Shown here: piece after piece, positions 1 to 7,867 of the stretch
Position numbering within the stretch: position 1 is the stretch's first letter
Layout of the letters: each line of letters begins with the position of its first letter
Assembly: GCA_946554335.1 (NCBI GenBank)
Contig: CAMNSA010000014.1
Location: 1-64,000 of the forward strand
Direction of reading: 5' to 3'
DNA: 64,000 nt
Source: an uncultured Neglectibacter sp.
GTDB lineage: Bacteria > Bacillota > Clostridia > Oscillospirales > Acutalibacteraceae
Notes under the pieces: model-generated
What the model saw: the letters and a program-made list of their open reading frames with translations, nothing else
Told to the model about the DNA's origin: nothing
Databases searched by the model: none
Translations under genes and position numbers: made by a program

Positions 1-2
1 AA

Positions 3-335
3 TTTCAACACAGCCCTCATATTATGCAGGGTGGCAGTATACTTTCTTTAGAGTTTCGTGCACCGCGGGAAGAGATAGAAAAATGGGAGGCCTTTTTCAA
101 GGAAAAAGCTGATTATTCCGGCTCCTATCTGGATCAAGGTCTGACAGCCAAAGATATGGCGGCTCTATTAGGTTATTCCGCTGAATTCAAGGTTTATGTG
201 ATTTATGCTAAAGATTCGTTGGGAGAAGATAACCCTGTGTCAGAGAATATTCTTACGCAGAACCATGGAAAGATTTATTATGGCGCAGTTAATTATGATA
301 CAGAACAGGTATTTTTTTATAAGTCAAGTTGGTAA
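3..335 (+). CDS. Hypothetical protein, 3' end only
   Basis: The frame is open from the window edge to a TAA at 333-335, so this is probably the C-terminal part of a longer protein. An internal ATG at 24 has no convincing ribosome site, which favours a start outside the window. The visible 110 residues are soluble, mixed alpha/beta in character, with no membrane segment and no motif I recognise. The DNA is clearly AT-richer than the rest of the window, which may mark a recently acquired segment. Function unknown. Confidence 0.5.
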   Translation, partial: FQHSPHIMQGGSILSLEFRAPREEIEKWEAFFKEKADYSGSYLDQGLTAKDMAALLGYSAEFKVYVIYAKDSLGEDNPVSENILTQNHGKIYYGAVNYDTEQVFFYKSSW

Positions 336-343
336 TCGTTCAA

Positions 344-676
344 TCAACTTTTATTCTTCTGTACCAGAAAACCAGTCTCATAACAACAGAATTTCAGTTG
401 TACGAGACTGGTTTTCTTATATCCCAACTTGGGACGCAAAACTGAAGCATAGACATTCTTCCATATCCCCGGATCCAGAGGTTCCGCTAGCTGAGTGATT
501 TGGTCTGCACTGAAGCCGTATGCCATCTCATCTTCTGAGCCGTCTTTGAGGTGATCGTGATAGAAAAATTTCGCTCTGTAGAAGGCTCCTCCCCTCGTCC
601 TAGGCGGGAATCTCTGCCGTCTCAACCTAAGGAAAAAGCTTGTCATATCCCAAAGGACGGCTTTCAGGCGATTCAC
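344..676 (-). pseudogene. Possible remnant of a mobile-element type protein
   Basis: A 110-codon minus-strand frame holds a segment (FSADQITQLAEPLD, then IWKNVYASV) resembling the short Q-[IV]-x-x-[LY]-A-x-P repeats seen in some large clostridial plasmid or conjugative-element proteins. The segments on either side look random, and the first half is rich in Arg and Pro as shadow frames are. No ribosome site precedes it. A 10-bp inverted repeat (ACCAGTCTCA / GAGACTGGT) lies at 375-415. I read this as decayed sequence rather than a working gene; it may equally be noncoding. Confidence 0.25.
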
Positions 677-719
677 ACGGTGTGACTGTACCGGAGGTTT
701 GTCGTTGCCCGGAGAAAAA

Positions 720-749
720 AATTCCTGAAAGCGAAAGCTTTCAGGAATT
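720..749 (-). terminator. Rho-independent terminator of the PLP lyase gene
   Basis: A perfect 13-bp stem (AATTCCTGAAAGC) with a four-base loop, followed on the minus strand by a T run. It begins three bases past the stop codon of the PLP lyase gene at 753. Confidence 0.85.
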
Positions 750-752
750 TTT

Positions 753-2024
753 CTACAAAACGATCTCTTTCTCGTTAATCATTTCCTGGGCTGCCAGCAA
801 AGTTCCCAGGTGCCCGCTGTGGTAGTTGAGCCCTCCCTGCATCCAGGCGGCATAGGGCTCCCTGAGAGGGGCGTCTGCGGAAAGCTCGATGGAGGACCCC
901 AGGGTAAAGGCGCCCGCCGCCATGATCACATCGCTGTCATAGCCCGGCATGGGGCTGGGCTCGGGACGCACAAAGGCGTCTACCGGCGCGCCCTTCTGCA
1001 CTCCACGGCAGAAAGCGATCAGCGCCTCCTTCTTTTTCAGCAGCATCACCTGAATGATGTCGGCGCGCTTTTCCTCATACCCCGGCGTGACCTCAAAGCC
1101 CAGAAGGGAAAAGAGCGACGAGGCAAACACCGCCGTTTTCAAGGCCTCTCCCGTGGCGTGGGGCGCGTGAAAGGCCCCCAGGAACAGCTCCCGGTTATTG
1201 CCCAGCGTGCACCCCAGCTCTCTTCCTGTTCCGGGAGTGGTAAGACGGTAAGAGCACAGCTCCACCAGCTCCCTCTTTCCCGCGATATATCCCCCTGTAG
1301 GGGCGATGCCTCCTCCCGGATTTTTGATCAGAGATCCGGCCATCAGGTCCGCTCCGTGGGTGAGGGGCTCCTCTTTTTCCACAAACTCTCCGTAACAGTT
1401 ATCCACCATCACGACGCAGTGAGGAGCTTTCTTTTTGGCGATCTGCGCGATGCGCTCGATGTCCTTTACGAACAGGGAGGGCCTTAAAGAGTATCCTCGG
1501 GAGCGCTGGATATAGACCATCCGGTATTCATCGCTGAGCTTTTCCTCCATGCCCTCATAGTCCGGCGTACCGTCCGGCAAAAAAGGCAGCTCCTCATAGG
1601 AGACGCCGAACTCCTTTAAGCACCCCGGCTCTTCCCTGCCGGGAATCCCAATGACGCCCTGAATGGTGTCGTAGGGGGTCCCGGTGACCGAGAGCATTTT
1701 GTCCCCCGGGCGCAGCACGCCGAACAGGGCGACGGTCAAAGCGTGAGTGCCGCTGACAAAATTGTAGCGCACCAGAGCGTCCTCGGCGTCAAAGGCGTTG
1801 CAATAGACCTGATCCAACACCTCTCTGCCCCGGTCGCCGTAGCCATAGCCGGTGCTGCCCACAAAATGGCTTTCGCTGACCCCCGCCCGGGTAAAGGCCG
1901 CCAGCATCTTCTGCTGGTTATAGCGCTGGGTATCCTCAATGGAAGCAAAATAGGGTTTTGCCCGCTCCTCCGCCTTTTGCGCGATCTCCAAAAGCTTTTC
2001 GTCAAACTGATAGTAAGGAAACAA
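753..2024 (-). CDS. ynbB: Methionine gamma-lyase family PLP protein (aluminium-resistance/YnbB family)
   Basis: A 423-residue fold-type I PLP enzyme. The sequence has the cofactor-Asp segment (VMVDNCYGEF, about 205-214) and the Schiff-base lysine in SLIKNPGGG (Lys234); the early SGTHAL turn (about 91-96) fits phosphate binding. The overall pattern matches the Alum_res family, related to Cys/Met metabolism enzymes; true substrate unknown. The start is TTG at 2024, six bases after GGAGGG. It lies 15 bp after the acetyltransferase gene and is probably cotranscribed with it, ending at the hairpin at 720-749. Family call is firm; substrate is not. Confidence 0.88.
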   Translation of the reverse strand: MFPYYQFDEKLLEIAQKAEERAKPYFASIEDTQRYNQQKMLAAFTRAGVSESHFVGSTGYGYGDRGREVLDQVYCNAFDAEDALVRYNFVSGTHALTVALFGVLRPGDKMLSVTGTPYDTIQGVIGIPGREEPGCLKEFGVSYEELPFLPDGTPDYEGMEEKLSDEYRMVYIQRSRGYSLRPSLFVKDIERIAQIAKKKAPHCVVMVDNCYGEFVEKEEPLTHGADLMAGSLIKNPGGGIAPTGGYIAGKRELVELCSYRLTTPGTGRELGCTLGNNRELFLGAFHAPHATGEALKTAVFASSLFSLLGFEVTPGYEEKRADIIQVMLLKKKEALIAFCRGVQKGAPVDAFVRPEPSPMPGYDSDVIMAAGAFTLGSSIELSADAPLREPYAAWMQGGLNYHSGHLGTLLAAQEMINEKEIVL

Positions 2025-2039
2025 AAGAATCCCTCCGTT

Positions 2040-2768
2040 TTACAGGGCCGCCCAGACCCAGGTATCTGTTTTCAAATAACCCAATTTCCGGTAAAACTCC
2101 AGATGCCTGCCCTTTTCCCGCAGCAGGTACATGGTTTTCCCAGGGAAGAAGCCCTCGATCTTTTTGACAAGCTCCGTCCCGATCCCCCGGCGGCGGTAAT
2201 CTTCGGAAACCACCACGCCGGACAAGACCGCGCAGGAGGGAGCGACCGAGGACACCAGCGCGCACCCCGCAAGCTCTTCCCCTACATATTTTGTCACCAC
2301 CGCAGCCCCTTTGTGCCGCAGCTTGTGGGAAAGGTCCAGATAGAAGGGCTCGAATTCATCCGCCATACCCGCCTCTTCCAGAAGCCGGTAGATCCCACGG
2401 ACATTGACTTCCTCCTGTATGGCATCGGGCTCTCCCGGCTCCAACTGCTTTTTCAGCACGTCCCCGGATTCCGTGGGAGTAAGGGAAAGGGCTTCCGCGT
2501 TCTTTACCGCGCACATGATCTTTTTCGGCCCTACCGCCCGCAAAAACTCCTTCGTCTCCTTCGGGTCCAGCACCGTTCCGGTAATCAGCATCAAGCCGTC
2601 GGCCAGGCCAAAGGCCACTTCACGCTCCTGATCCAGCCAAAAACAGGCAAAGCTTTTGTCGAAGCCGTAGCACAGGGCGGTGGAGGCGATCTTGCAGCCG
2701 AACACCGTTTTCCCGCAAAGCTCTAAAAGCCTTTGTTTGTCCTCTTCTTTTTCCACCAGCGTTATCAT
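2040..2768 (-). CDS. GNAT family N-acetyltransferase
   Basis: About 242 residues. The C-terminal half is a GNAT domain with the acetyl-CoA pyrophosphate loop YRRRGIGTELV near residue 195 and the typical late FYRKLGY motif. The N-terminal ~120 residues are a less conserved domain, as in two-domain GNAT proteins. I chose ATG 2768 because AAAGGAC sits eight bases upstream; an upstream frame extension to 2798 has no ribosome site. First gene of a likely two-gene operon with the PLP lyase. Acceptor substrate unknown. Confidence 0.82.
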   Translation of the reverse strand: MITLVEKEEDKQRLLELCGKTVFGCKIASTALCYGFDKSFACFWLDQEREVAFGLADGLMLITGTVLDPKETKEFLRAVGPKKIMCAVKNAEALSLTPTESGDVLKKQLEPGEPDAIQEEVNVRGIYRLLEEAGMADEFEPFYLDLSHKLRHKGAAVVTKYVGEELAGCALVSSVAPSCAVLSGVVVSEDYRRRGIGTELVKKIEGFFPGKTMYLLREKGRHLEFYRKLGYLKTDTWVWAAL

Positions 2769-2858
2769 AAATAAAGTCCTTTCGCCAAAACCCAGCAAAA
2801 ATATAGAGAAAAAAGCGCCCCATCCAAAAAGATGAGGCGCAGAAATTTTTCCGGTCTC

Positions 2859-3110
2859 TTACGCTCCCGTAAAATACATGACCGCGTTTACCACGATCAC
2901 GAACAGGAAAAAGCCAATCGCGATCACCTTGGTCCAGCGGGACAAAAAGGCGTCCACAGAGCGGGCCTTGTTCTTGGAAAGGAAGGTGTCAGCGCCGCCG
3001 GTGATAACACCCATATTCTTCTGGCTGCCCTCCTGCAGCAGGACCACAATGATAATGGCCAGCGCGAACAGCAGCAAAATGATCCCGAAAACGATCTCCA
3101 GAGCTCCCAT
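2859..3110 (-). CDS. secG: Preprotein translocase subunit SecG
   Basis: An 83-residue membrane protein with two hydrophobic helices (about 3-25 and 61-80) joined by a polar loop containing the SecG-typical LLQEGSQKN and an SFLSKNKAR-like stretch. It is the small accessory subunit of the SecYEG channel. GGAAGGA precedes the ATG. Its usual partner rnr is not adjacent here. A promoter with a 13-bp palindrome in its spacer lies just upstream. Confidence 0.92.
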   Translation of the reverse strand: MGALEIVFGIILLLFALAIIIVVLLQEGSQKNMGVITGGADTFLSKNKARSVDAFLSRWTKVIAIGFFLFVIVVNAVMYFTGA

Positions 3111-3140
3111 ATTTTATTTCATTCCTTCCTGAATAGTTAA

Positions 3141-3169
3141 GATATATTCAAAACACTAAGTGTTATCAA
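3141..3169 (-). promoter_or_regulatory. secG promoter with palindrome in the spacer
   Basis: On the minus strand a -35 TTGATA and a -10 like TATATC are separated by 17 bp. The spacer contains a perfect 13-bp dyad, AACACT-T-AGTGTT (3152-3164), placed where a repressor would block RNA polymerase. The promoter call is good; the operator is inferred. Confidence 0.5.
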
Positions 3170-3467
3170 ACCATAAGCGCCGAAAGCACCGTCTGCTTTG
3201 GAGAAGTCAAACCGCTTCGCGCTTCAGGCCTGCTCCCACATGACTGTTTTGCATTATATCATAGTTTGAAGTGGGAATCAAGCAAAACTTCTCCCGAAAA
3301 AATATTTTTGAAGGGCGGGTTTTTTCGCATAAGCCGGGAGGCAGCGGGCAGAATAACCAACAAGCGGCGCTGGTTCGCGTTTGCGTGCCTGGATTTCAGA
3401 TGGATACTTAACCCGGAGTCCGAAAGACTTCAAAAGTATCTGGACGGTTCGGGCTCCGGTGCTGCTC

Positions 3468-3512
3468 GCCCTTTGGCGCAAAACGGCAGCGGCTGTTTTG
3501 AGGCCAAAGGGC
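3468..3512 (+). terminator. Orphan long hairpin followed by a T run
   Basis: GCCCTTTGGC and GCCAAAGGGC form 10-bp arms, extended inward by CAAAAC/GTTTTG, and CAGTTTTTT follows on the plus strand. No plus-strand gene precedes it, so it may end an unannotated small RNA from about 3270 onward, or be a dispersed repeat. The rest of 3170-3560 holds no gene I can support, only a short TTAGAT/TTAGATATTAG repeat at 3530-3552 of the kind seen beside other palindromes here. Confidence 0.35.
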
Positions 3513-3559
3513 CAGTTTTTTAGTTGTGAGATTTTAGATGTTAGATATTAGAAAAAGGC

Positions 3560-3586
3560 AAAAAGCTTGATCGTCAGATCAAGCTT
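3560..3586 (-). terminator. Terminator of the nucleotidyltransferase operon
   Basis: Perfect 10-bp stem AAGCTTGATC with loop TGAC, followed on the minus strand by TTTTT. It lies about 45 bp past the stop at 3632. Confidence 0.7.
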
Positions 3587-3631
3587 CAGCAAACTCCCAA
3601 AGATGGGAGCCAAGGGCGGGGCGCACCCCGC

Positions 3632-4573
3632 TCAGTCTTTCCAAAGCGGCGAGGGGTATTTTCCCTCTCGTGTCATTTTTGCGACGGCCTCCACCACGGA
3701 AGCCTTATCCGCCTGATAGGTCACTCCAAACCATTTGTCCGGGGAGGTGAGCACCTCCACCTGGGCCCTTTTCTCTTTTAACAGATCCTCCACCACAAAG
3801 GGAAGAAAATACTCTGCTTTCCTGGGGTTTTGGGGAACCGTATCCCGGAAGAAGCGCTCAAAGCCCTTTTTCAGTTCTGCGGTAAATTCCGAAGGAAATC
3901 CCCAAAGGTTCATGGAAACGGTGGTGTCGGAGGGAAGAGGATTCCAGGTTTTCCCATCATCCTCGGTATAGGCGATGCCTTCCGGACGCTTTTCAATGCG
4001 AGTGCGCTCTGTGATGCTCTGAAGCTTCCCGTCCTTCTGGCTGCAAACGCCCCGGGAGACGAAGCCGTTTTCCGTCACGGTGTTTTCCAGACGGTAACCC
4101 ACCATGGCAAGGCTCAGCTTCTCCCCGGCGGAAGCTTTTGGGGCGTTTTTCAAAAACTGATAGATCTTCTGAAAGCCCTCCCGGCCGTAAAAATCATCGG
4201 CATTGATCACCGCATAAGGGCCGTCGATGACCCTGGCGGCACACAGGGCCGCGTGTCCCGTTCCCCAGGGCTTCTCTCTCTCCCGCGGGACGCCGAATCC
4301 TTCCGGCACATCGGAAAGTCTCTGAAAAACATACTCGATTTCCATGAACCTTCTCACGCGGGAGAATACATGCTCTTCAAAGTCTGGCAAAAGCTCTTCC
4401 TTGATGATGAAAACTGCCTTTTTAAAGCCCGCCAGACGGGCGTCATAAAGGGAATAATCAATGATCTTCTCGCCGTTTTTTCCGACGGGATCGATCTGCT
4501 TGAGGCCGCCGTAGCGGCTCCCCATGCCTGCTGCCATGATCACTAAAACAGGTTCTGCCAAAATGACACACAT
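3632..4573 (-). CDS. Sugar-phosphate nucleotidyltransferase
   Basis: 313 residues of the NTP_transferase family. The nucleotide-binding signature MAAGMGSRYGGLKQ is at about 13-26 and the metal-binding NADDFYG lies near 125-131. Such enzymes make NDP-sugars for cell-surface polymers. Its place behind two LCP ligases and near gtrA supports that role; the sugar is not identifiable. The start is uncertain: ATG at 4573 directly abuts AAAAAAGG, while an in-frame TTG at 4561 has better spacing. Only 14 bp separate it from the upstream LCP gene, so one transcript is likely. Confidence 0.85.
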   Translation of the reverse strand: MCVILAEPVLVIMAAGMGSRYGGLKQIDPVGKNGEKIIDYSLYDARLAGFKKAVFIIKEELLPDFEEHVFSRVRRFMEIEYVFQRLSDVPEGFGVPREREKPWGTGHAALCAARVIDGPYAVINADDFYGREGFQKIYQFLKNAPKASAGEKLSLAMVGYRLENTVTENGFVSRGVCSQKDGKLQSITERTRIEKRPEGIAYTEDDGKTWNPLPSDTTVSMNLWGFPSEFTAELKKGFERFFRDTVPQNPRKAEYFLPFVVEDLLKEKRAQVEVLTSPDKWFGVTYQADKASVVEAVAKMTREGKYPSPLWKD

Positions 4574-4587
4574 CCTTTTTTCGCCCT

Positions 4588-5784
4588 TTAAGCTTCGCTG
4601 TCAGGGGGAATATAATAAGGAGAATCCTCCTCATAGATAAAACGGCTGATATGTTCCGAGGCGGCCTCAATATCATAAAGGTACACCCAGCGGCCGTCCT
4701 CGTTGTAGTCTCCGTAGGCGTCCTCCTCTTCCCCGGGAATAGAAAGAGTCTCCGTGGAGAAGTCCTGAAGCAGGAAGGGCGTCATTCCCATAATATCCGA
4801 AAAATCCAGAGAGGTCTCGCACAGGGGCATCAGCTCATGGATCAGCCCCGGATATTCCAGCTTGCTTTTTCCCTTGAGCTGCTGGATGAGGCCCTTTAAT
4901 ACCTCCTGCTGACGGCCGGCGCGCATATCGTCGCCCCCCTCCAGATGACGGATTCGGGCATAGGCCACCGCCTGGTTGCCGTTTAAAAGCACCTCGCCGT
5001 CCTCATAGAGATAATCAGACTCTAAAATCTCGGCGTCATAGGATTCCGCCTGCTGCATGGCGAGGTTATTGTTGATCTCATTCATTTCCTCATAGGAGAT
5101 GGTAACCCTGGTGCCCCCGAAGGCGTCCACGATCTTCGCCATCTGGATGAAGTTCACCGTCACATAGTCCTCAATATCCAAACCGAAATTCTGGTTGAGG
5201 GTGTGAATGGCGAGCTCCGGGCCGCCATAGGCGTAGGCGTGGGTGATCTTATCGCTGCCATAGCCCTCGATCTCCACCTCGGAATCCCGCAGGACAGAGG
5301 TCATTTTCAGCTTGCCACGCTTGCTGTCCACAGACAGGACAATGAGTGCGTCGGAGCGGCCCTCGTTTTCATCCTCTCTGGCGTCCAGACCGAACAGCGC
5401 GATATTTTTCACGCCCCCCGCTTCGCTTTTCTGGATCCCCAGCTGATCCTTGTTGATCTGCCGGAAGGTAAGGCCCTTCAAAAGGTAGCCGTACACAAAA
5501 AAGACGCCCGCGCCGATGAGAAGCAGCACCAGCACCAAAGCGGCCACAGCGGGCTTTTTGGACTTCTCCCGGTACTTCTTCTGCTCGTTTCTGTGCTTTC
5601 TCTCCGCGGCCCGGGAGGAATAGCTGGAGATGTCCTCAAAAGTGTCTCTTCTCGGTGCTTGCCCCTGCACCCTGCTTCTGGAAGAGGAACCGCGTCTTGC
5701 CGGTTCTTCATAATAGTAATTGTCGTAAAGCGGTTCTCGCCGGGGACGCTCCCCACGGGAGCCGCGCGTATTTCTCTGCGCCAT
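4588..5784 (-). CDS. LytR-CpsA-Psr (LCP) family cell-wall polymer ligase
   Basis: 398 residues: an Arg/Tyr-rich cytoplasmic tail (1-77), one membrane helix (about 78-102) and an extracellular LCP domain (from about 125). Catalytic-type motifs are visible: the RSDALIVLSVD strand, SVLRDS with the conserved Arg-Asp pair, and NQNFGLDIEDYV. LCP proteins move undecaprenyl-linked glycopolymers onto peptidoglycan. GGAGG precedes the ATG. It is a close paralogue of the neighbour at 5951. The tail is unusually long and basic. Confidence 0.9.
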   Translation of the reverse strand: MAQRNTRGSRGERPRREPLYDNYYYEEPARRGSSSRSRVQGQAPRRDTFEDISSYSSRAAERKHRNEQKKYREKSKKPAVAALVLVLLLIGAGVFFVYGYLLKGLTFRQINKDQLGIQKSEAGGVKNIALFGLDAREDENEGRSDALIVLSVDSKRGKLKMTSVLRDSEVEIEGYGSDKITHAYAYGGPELAIHTLNQNFGLDIEDYVTVNFIQMAKIVDAFGGTRVTISYEEMNEINNNLAMQQAESYDAEILESDYLYEDGEVLLNGNQAVAYARIRHLEGGDDMRAGRQQEVLKGLIQQLKGKSKLEYPGLIHELMPLCETSLDFSDIMGMTPFLLQDFSTETLSIPGEEEDAYGDYNEDGRWVYLYDIEAASEHISRFIYEEDSPYYIPPDSEA

Positions 5785-5950
5785 ATTAAACCTCCGAAAT
5801 TCCGTGCCAGTACACGGTTTCTTTTTTGCCTTCCGACACAGGCGCTGTCATCTCGCCTGCCCGCGCCGGGAAGCATTCCGGACGGCCTCCTCATTCTTTC
5901 CCTGAAATAACCCCTTGTTTCAAAGCCGGTAAAACTGCGCGGAGAAAAGG

Positions 5951-7144
5951 CTACTGGGACGAAGTGTTCTCCACCGGCTTTGCCGTATTCCCATAATCCT
6001 CCCAATAAGGAGAAGCCTCCTCCCAGATAAAGCTGCTGATCCGCTTGGCCGCCTCGGTGGCGTCATAAATATAATACCAAACTTCGTCCTCCGCAATGCC
6101 GCCCCAGGGATTCTCATAGTCATAGTCCGGAATATTGATGGATTCCACCGTAAAGCCTCCAGTGAGAATGGGCGCCAAGGCGAGAATATCGTCCAGCTCC
6201 AGACTTGTCTCACACAAGGGGGCCATTTCCCGGATCAGGTTGGGATACTCGCTGAAGCTGATGTTTTTCAGCTTGGTCACCAGGCCCTTAAACACCCGCT
6301 GTTGTCTTCTGGCCCGCTCGTCGTCACTGTCGTCACGGTTGCGGCCGTAAGCCACCGCCTGATTGCCATTGAGCATATAGGTACCGCCGCCGTCCGTGAG
6401 GAAGTCGTCCTTGGTGATGGTGGAATATTCCACCTCTCCCACGGTGCCGTCCTCCTCGTCCCAGCCCTGGTATTTCTCTACCTCCGCGGCCAGGCTCCAG
6501 AGATTCTCATTGACCTGCACCGCCTCGTCGTAGGTCAAAGTGATCTCCACCCCGCCGAAAGCGTCTACGATTTTCGCTGTATTGGTGAAATTGACCGTCA
6601 CATAATCCTCAATATCCAGGCCGAAATTCTGGTTGAGCGTGCGAATGGCCAGCTCCGGACCGCCATAGGCATAGGCCGCGTTGATCTTTGTGTCCCAGTT
6701 AAGATACTCGCCTCCATAGGTATATCCTTCCACAGGAACCCTGGAATCCCGCAGGACCGAGGTGAGCTTCAGCTTTTTATGCTTGTTGTCCACCGTAAGG
6801 ATCATGATGATATCCGATTGTCCCTGGAAGGTATTGTCTCTGGTGTCAAGGCCGAACAGCGCGATATTTTTGATGCTGTTGTCCGTGACCACCGTCTGAG
6901 TGGAAATTCCCAGCTCCGCCGGGTCCTTTGTGATGGCATTGGTGCTTAGTCCTGAGATCAGGTTGGTGGAGACATAGATCAAAGCGCTGCCGAAAAGGAT
7001 CAGCAAAACGCAAAAAAAGGCGGCGATGCTTTTGAGCACAGTTCTGCCCCGTCGCCTTTTTCTGCCTTTTTTATAATCATGTACGGAGGAGTAGCTGGAA
7101 ACATCTTCAAATTCCAGTTCTTCCCCATTCCTTCTGTGGGCCAT
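5951..7144 (-). CDS. LytR-CpsA-Psr (LCP) family cell-wall polymer ligase, paralogue
   Basis: 397 residues with a short cytoplasmic tail, a membrane helix (about 38-60) and an LCP domain. NQNFGLDIEDYVTVNF is identical to the stretch in the 4588 protein, as are GGPELAI and SVLRDSRV; the two probably arose by tandem duplication. Insertions around residues 235-275 and the tail differ. Start ATG 7144 follows GGAGG by seven bases. About 166 bp without a gene separate the two copies. Confidence 0.9.
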   Translation of the reverse strand: MAHRRNGEELEFEDVSSYSSVHDYKKGRKRRRGRTVLKSIAAFFCVLLILFGSALIYVSTNLISGLSTNAITKDPAELGISTQTVVTDNSIKNIALFGLDTRDNTFQGQSDIIMILTVDNKHKKLKLTSVLRDSRVPVEGYTYGGEYLNWDTKINAAYAYGGPELAIRTLNQNFGLDIEDYVTVNFTNTAKIVDAFGGVEITLTYDEAVQVNENLWSLAAEVEKYQGWDEEDGTVGEVEYSTITKDDFLTDGGGTYMLNGNQAVAYGRNRDDSDDERARRQQRVFKGLVTKLKNISFSEYPNLIREMAPLCETSLELDDILALAPILTGGFTVESINIPDYDYENPWGGIAEDEVWYYIYDATEAAKRISSFIWEEASPYWEDYGNTAKPVENTSSQ

Positions 7145-7221
7145 ATCGCATCCTCCAGTCGGGAAACCTGTTGTTTCGCGTTGGTCAAAAAGTTATTTTC
7201 AAGGGAGAACAGCCGAAAAAA

Positions 7222-7653
7222 TCACTTACTGTTCGGGGGGCTGGGCTTTCGGAAAATAAAAAGCTTGCTGAAAATATAGTTGGCAGCGATCACAAGGAGA
7301 TTGGCAAAAAGCTTCATCACCTTGTCATTGAGGTGAAAAAGCTCCACCCCCACCCACATAAAGCCCAGATCTAAAAGCAACGAAGCTCCCCGGCAAGCGA
7401 AAAACTGCGCCATTTCCCAGGCGATCCCGCGAAAGCCGTGAACCTTGCTTTCAAAAACCCAGATCCGGTTGGTCACATAGGCAAAGAGAATGGACAGGAC
7501 CTGTGCCAGCACCGAGGCCGCCAGGTAGGGCGCCCGTAAGGGCTCAGAGAGAAGCAGATAGCTCCCCAGGTTCACCAGAGTGGTAAGTCCCCCAAAGAAA
7601 ATATATAGAATGAGTTCCCGGTACTTCTGAAAAAACGCCTTTCCTTTTTTCAT
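7222..7653 (-). CDS. GtrA family membrane protein
   Basis: 143 residues with four hydrophobic helices, the GtrA pattern (ILYIFFGGLTTLVNLGSY at the start and a basic C-terminus). GtrA-like proteins are thought to help move polyprenyl-linked sugars across the membrane for surface polysaccharide decoration. ATG 7653 follows AGGAAAAGAG. Its position before the LCP genes fits a cell-envelope glycan role. The 5' side is the noncoding repeat locus. Confidence 0.85.
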   Translation of the reverse strand: MKKGKAFFQKYRELILYIFFGGLTTLVNLGSYLLLSEPLRAPYLAASVLAQVLSILFAYVTNRIWVFESKVHGFRGIAWEMAQFFACRGASLLLDLGFMWVGVELFHLNDKVMKLFANLLVIAANYIFSKLFIFRKPSPPNSK

Positions 7654-7835
7654 CAAAGCTCTTTTCCTGTCCTTTTTCGCAGGGTATCAGTTAAAGTATA
7701 CCCCATAAACGGTCTGATTTCAAGAAAAAATAAAAGCCGCCCTCGAAAAACAAAGGAAAATCCTTTGAAAATCCGTGAGGTTCTCCTCCTGTCCCGAAAG
7801 CGTCCCTTCTGTTCTCTCTCGTCTTTTGCAGACGC

Positions 7836-7867
7836 GAAAAGCGGGAGATCCAAAGAACCTCCCGCTT
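7836..7867 (-). terminator. Terminator of the repeat-containing noncoding transcript
   Basis: Nine-bp perfect stem AAGCGGGAG/CTCCCGCTT with an 11-base loop, followed on the minus strand by TTTTCG. No coding gene ends here, so it defines the 3' end of the ncRNA locus. Confidence 0.7.

Noticed and set aside
3170-3260. tRNA-Leu near secG
   Set aside because: GC-rich inverted repeats are present, but no T-loop GGTTCGA box, acceptor stem or anticodon arm could be placed.
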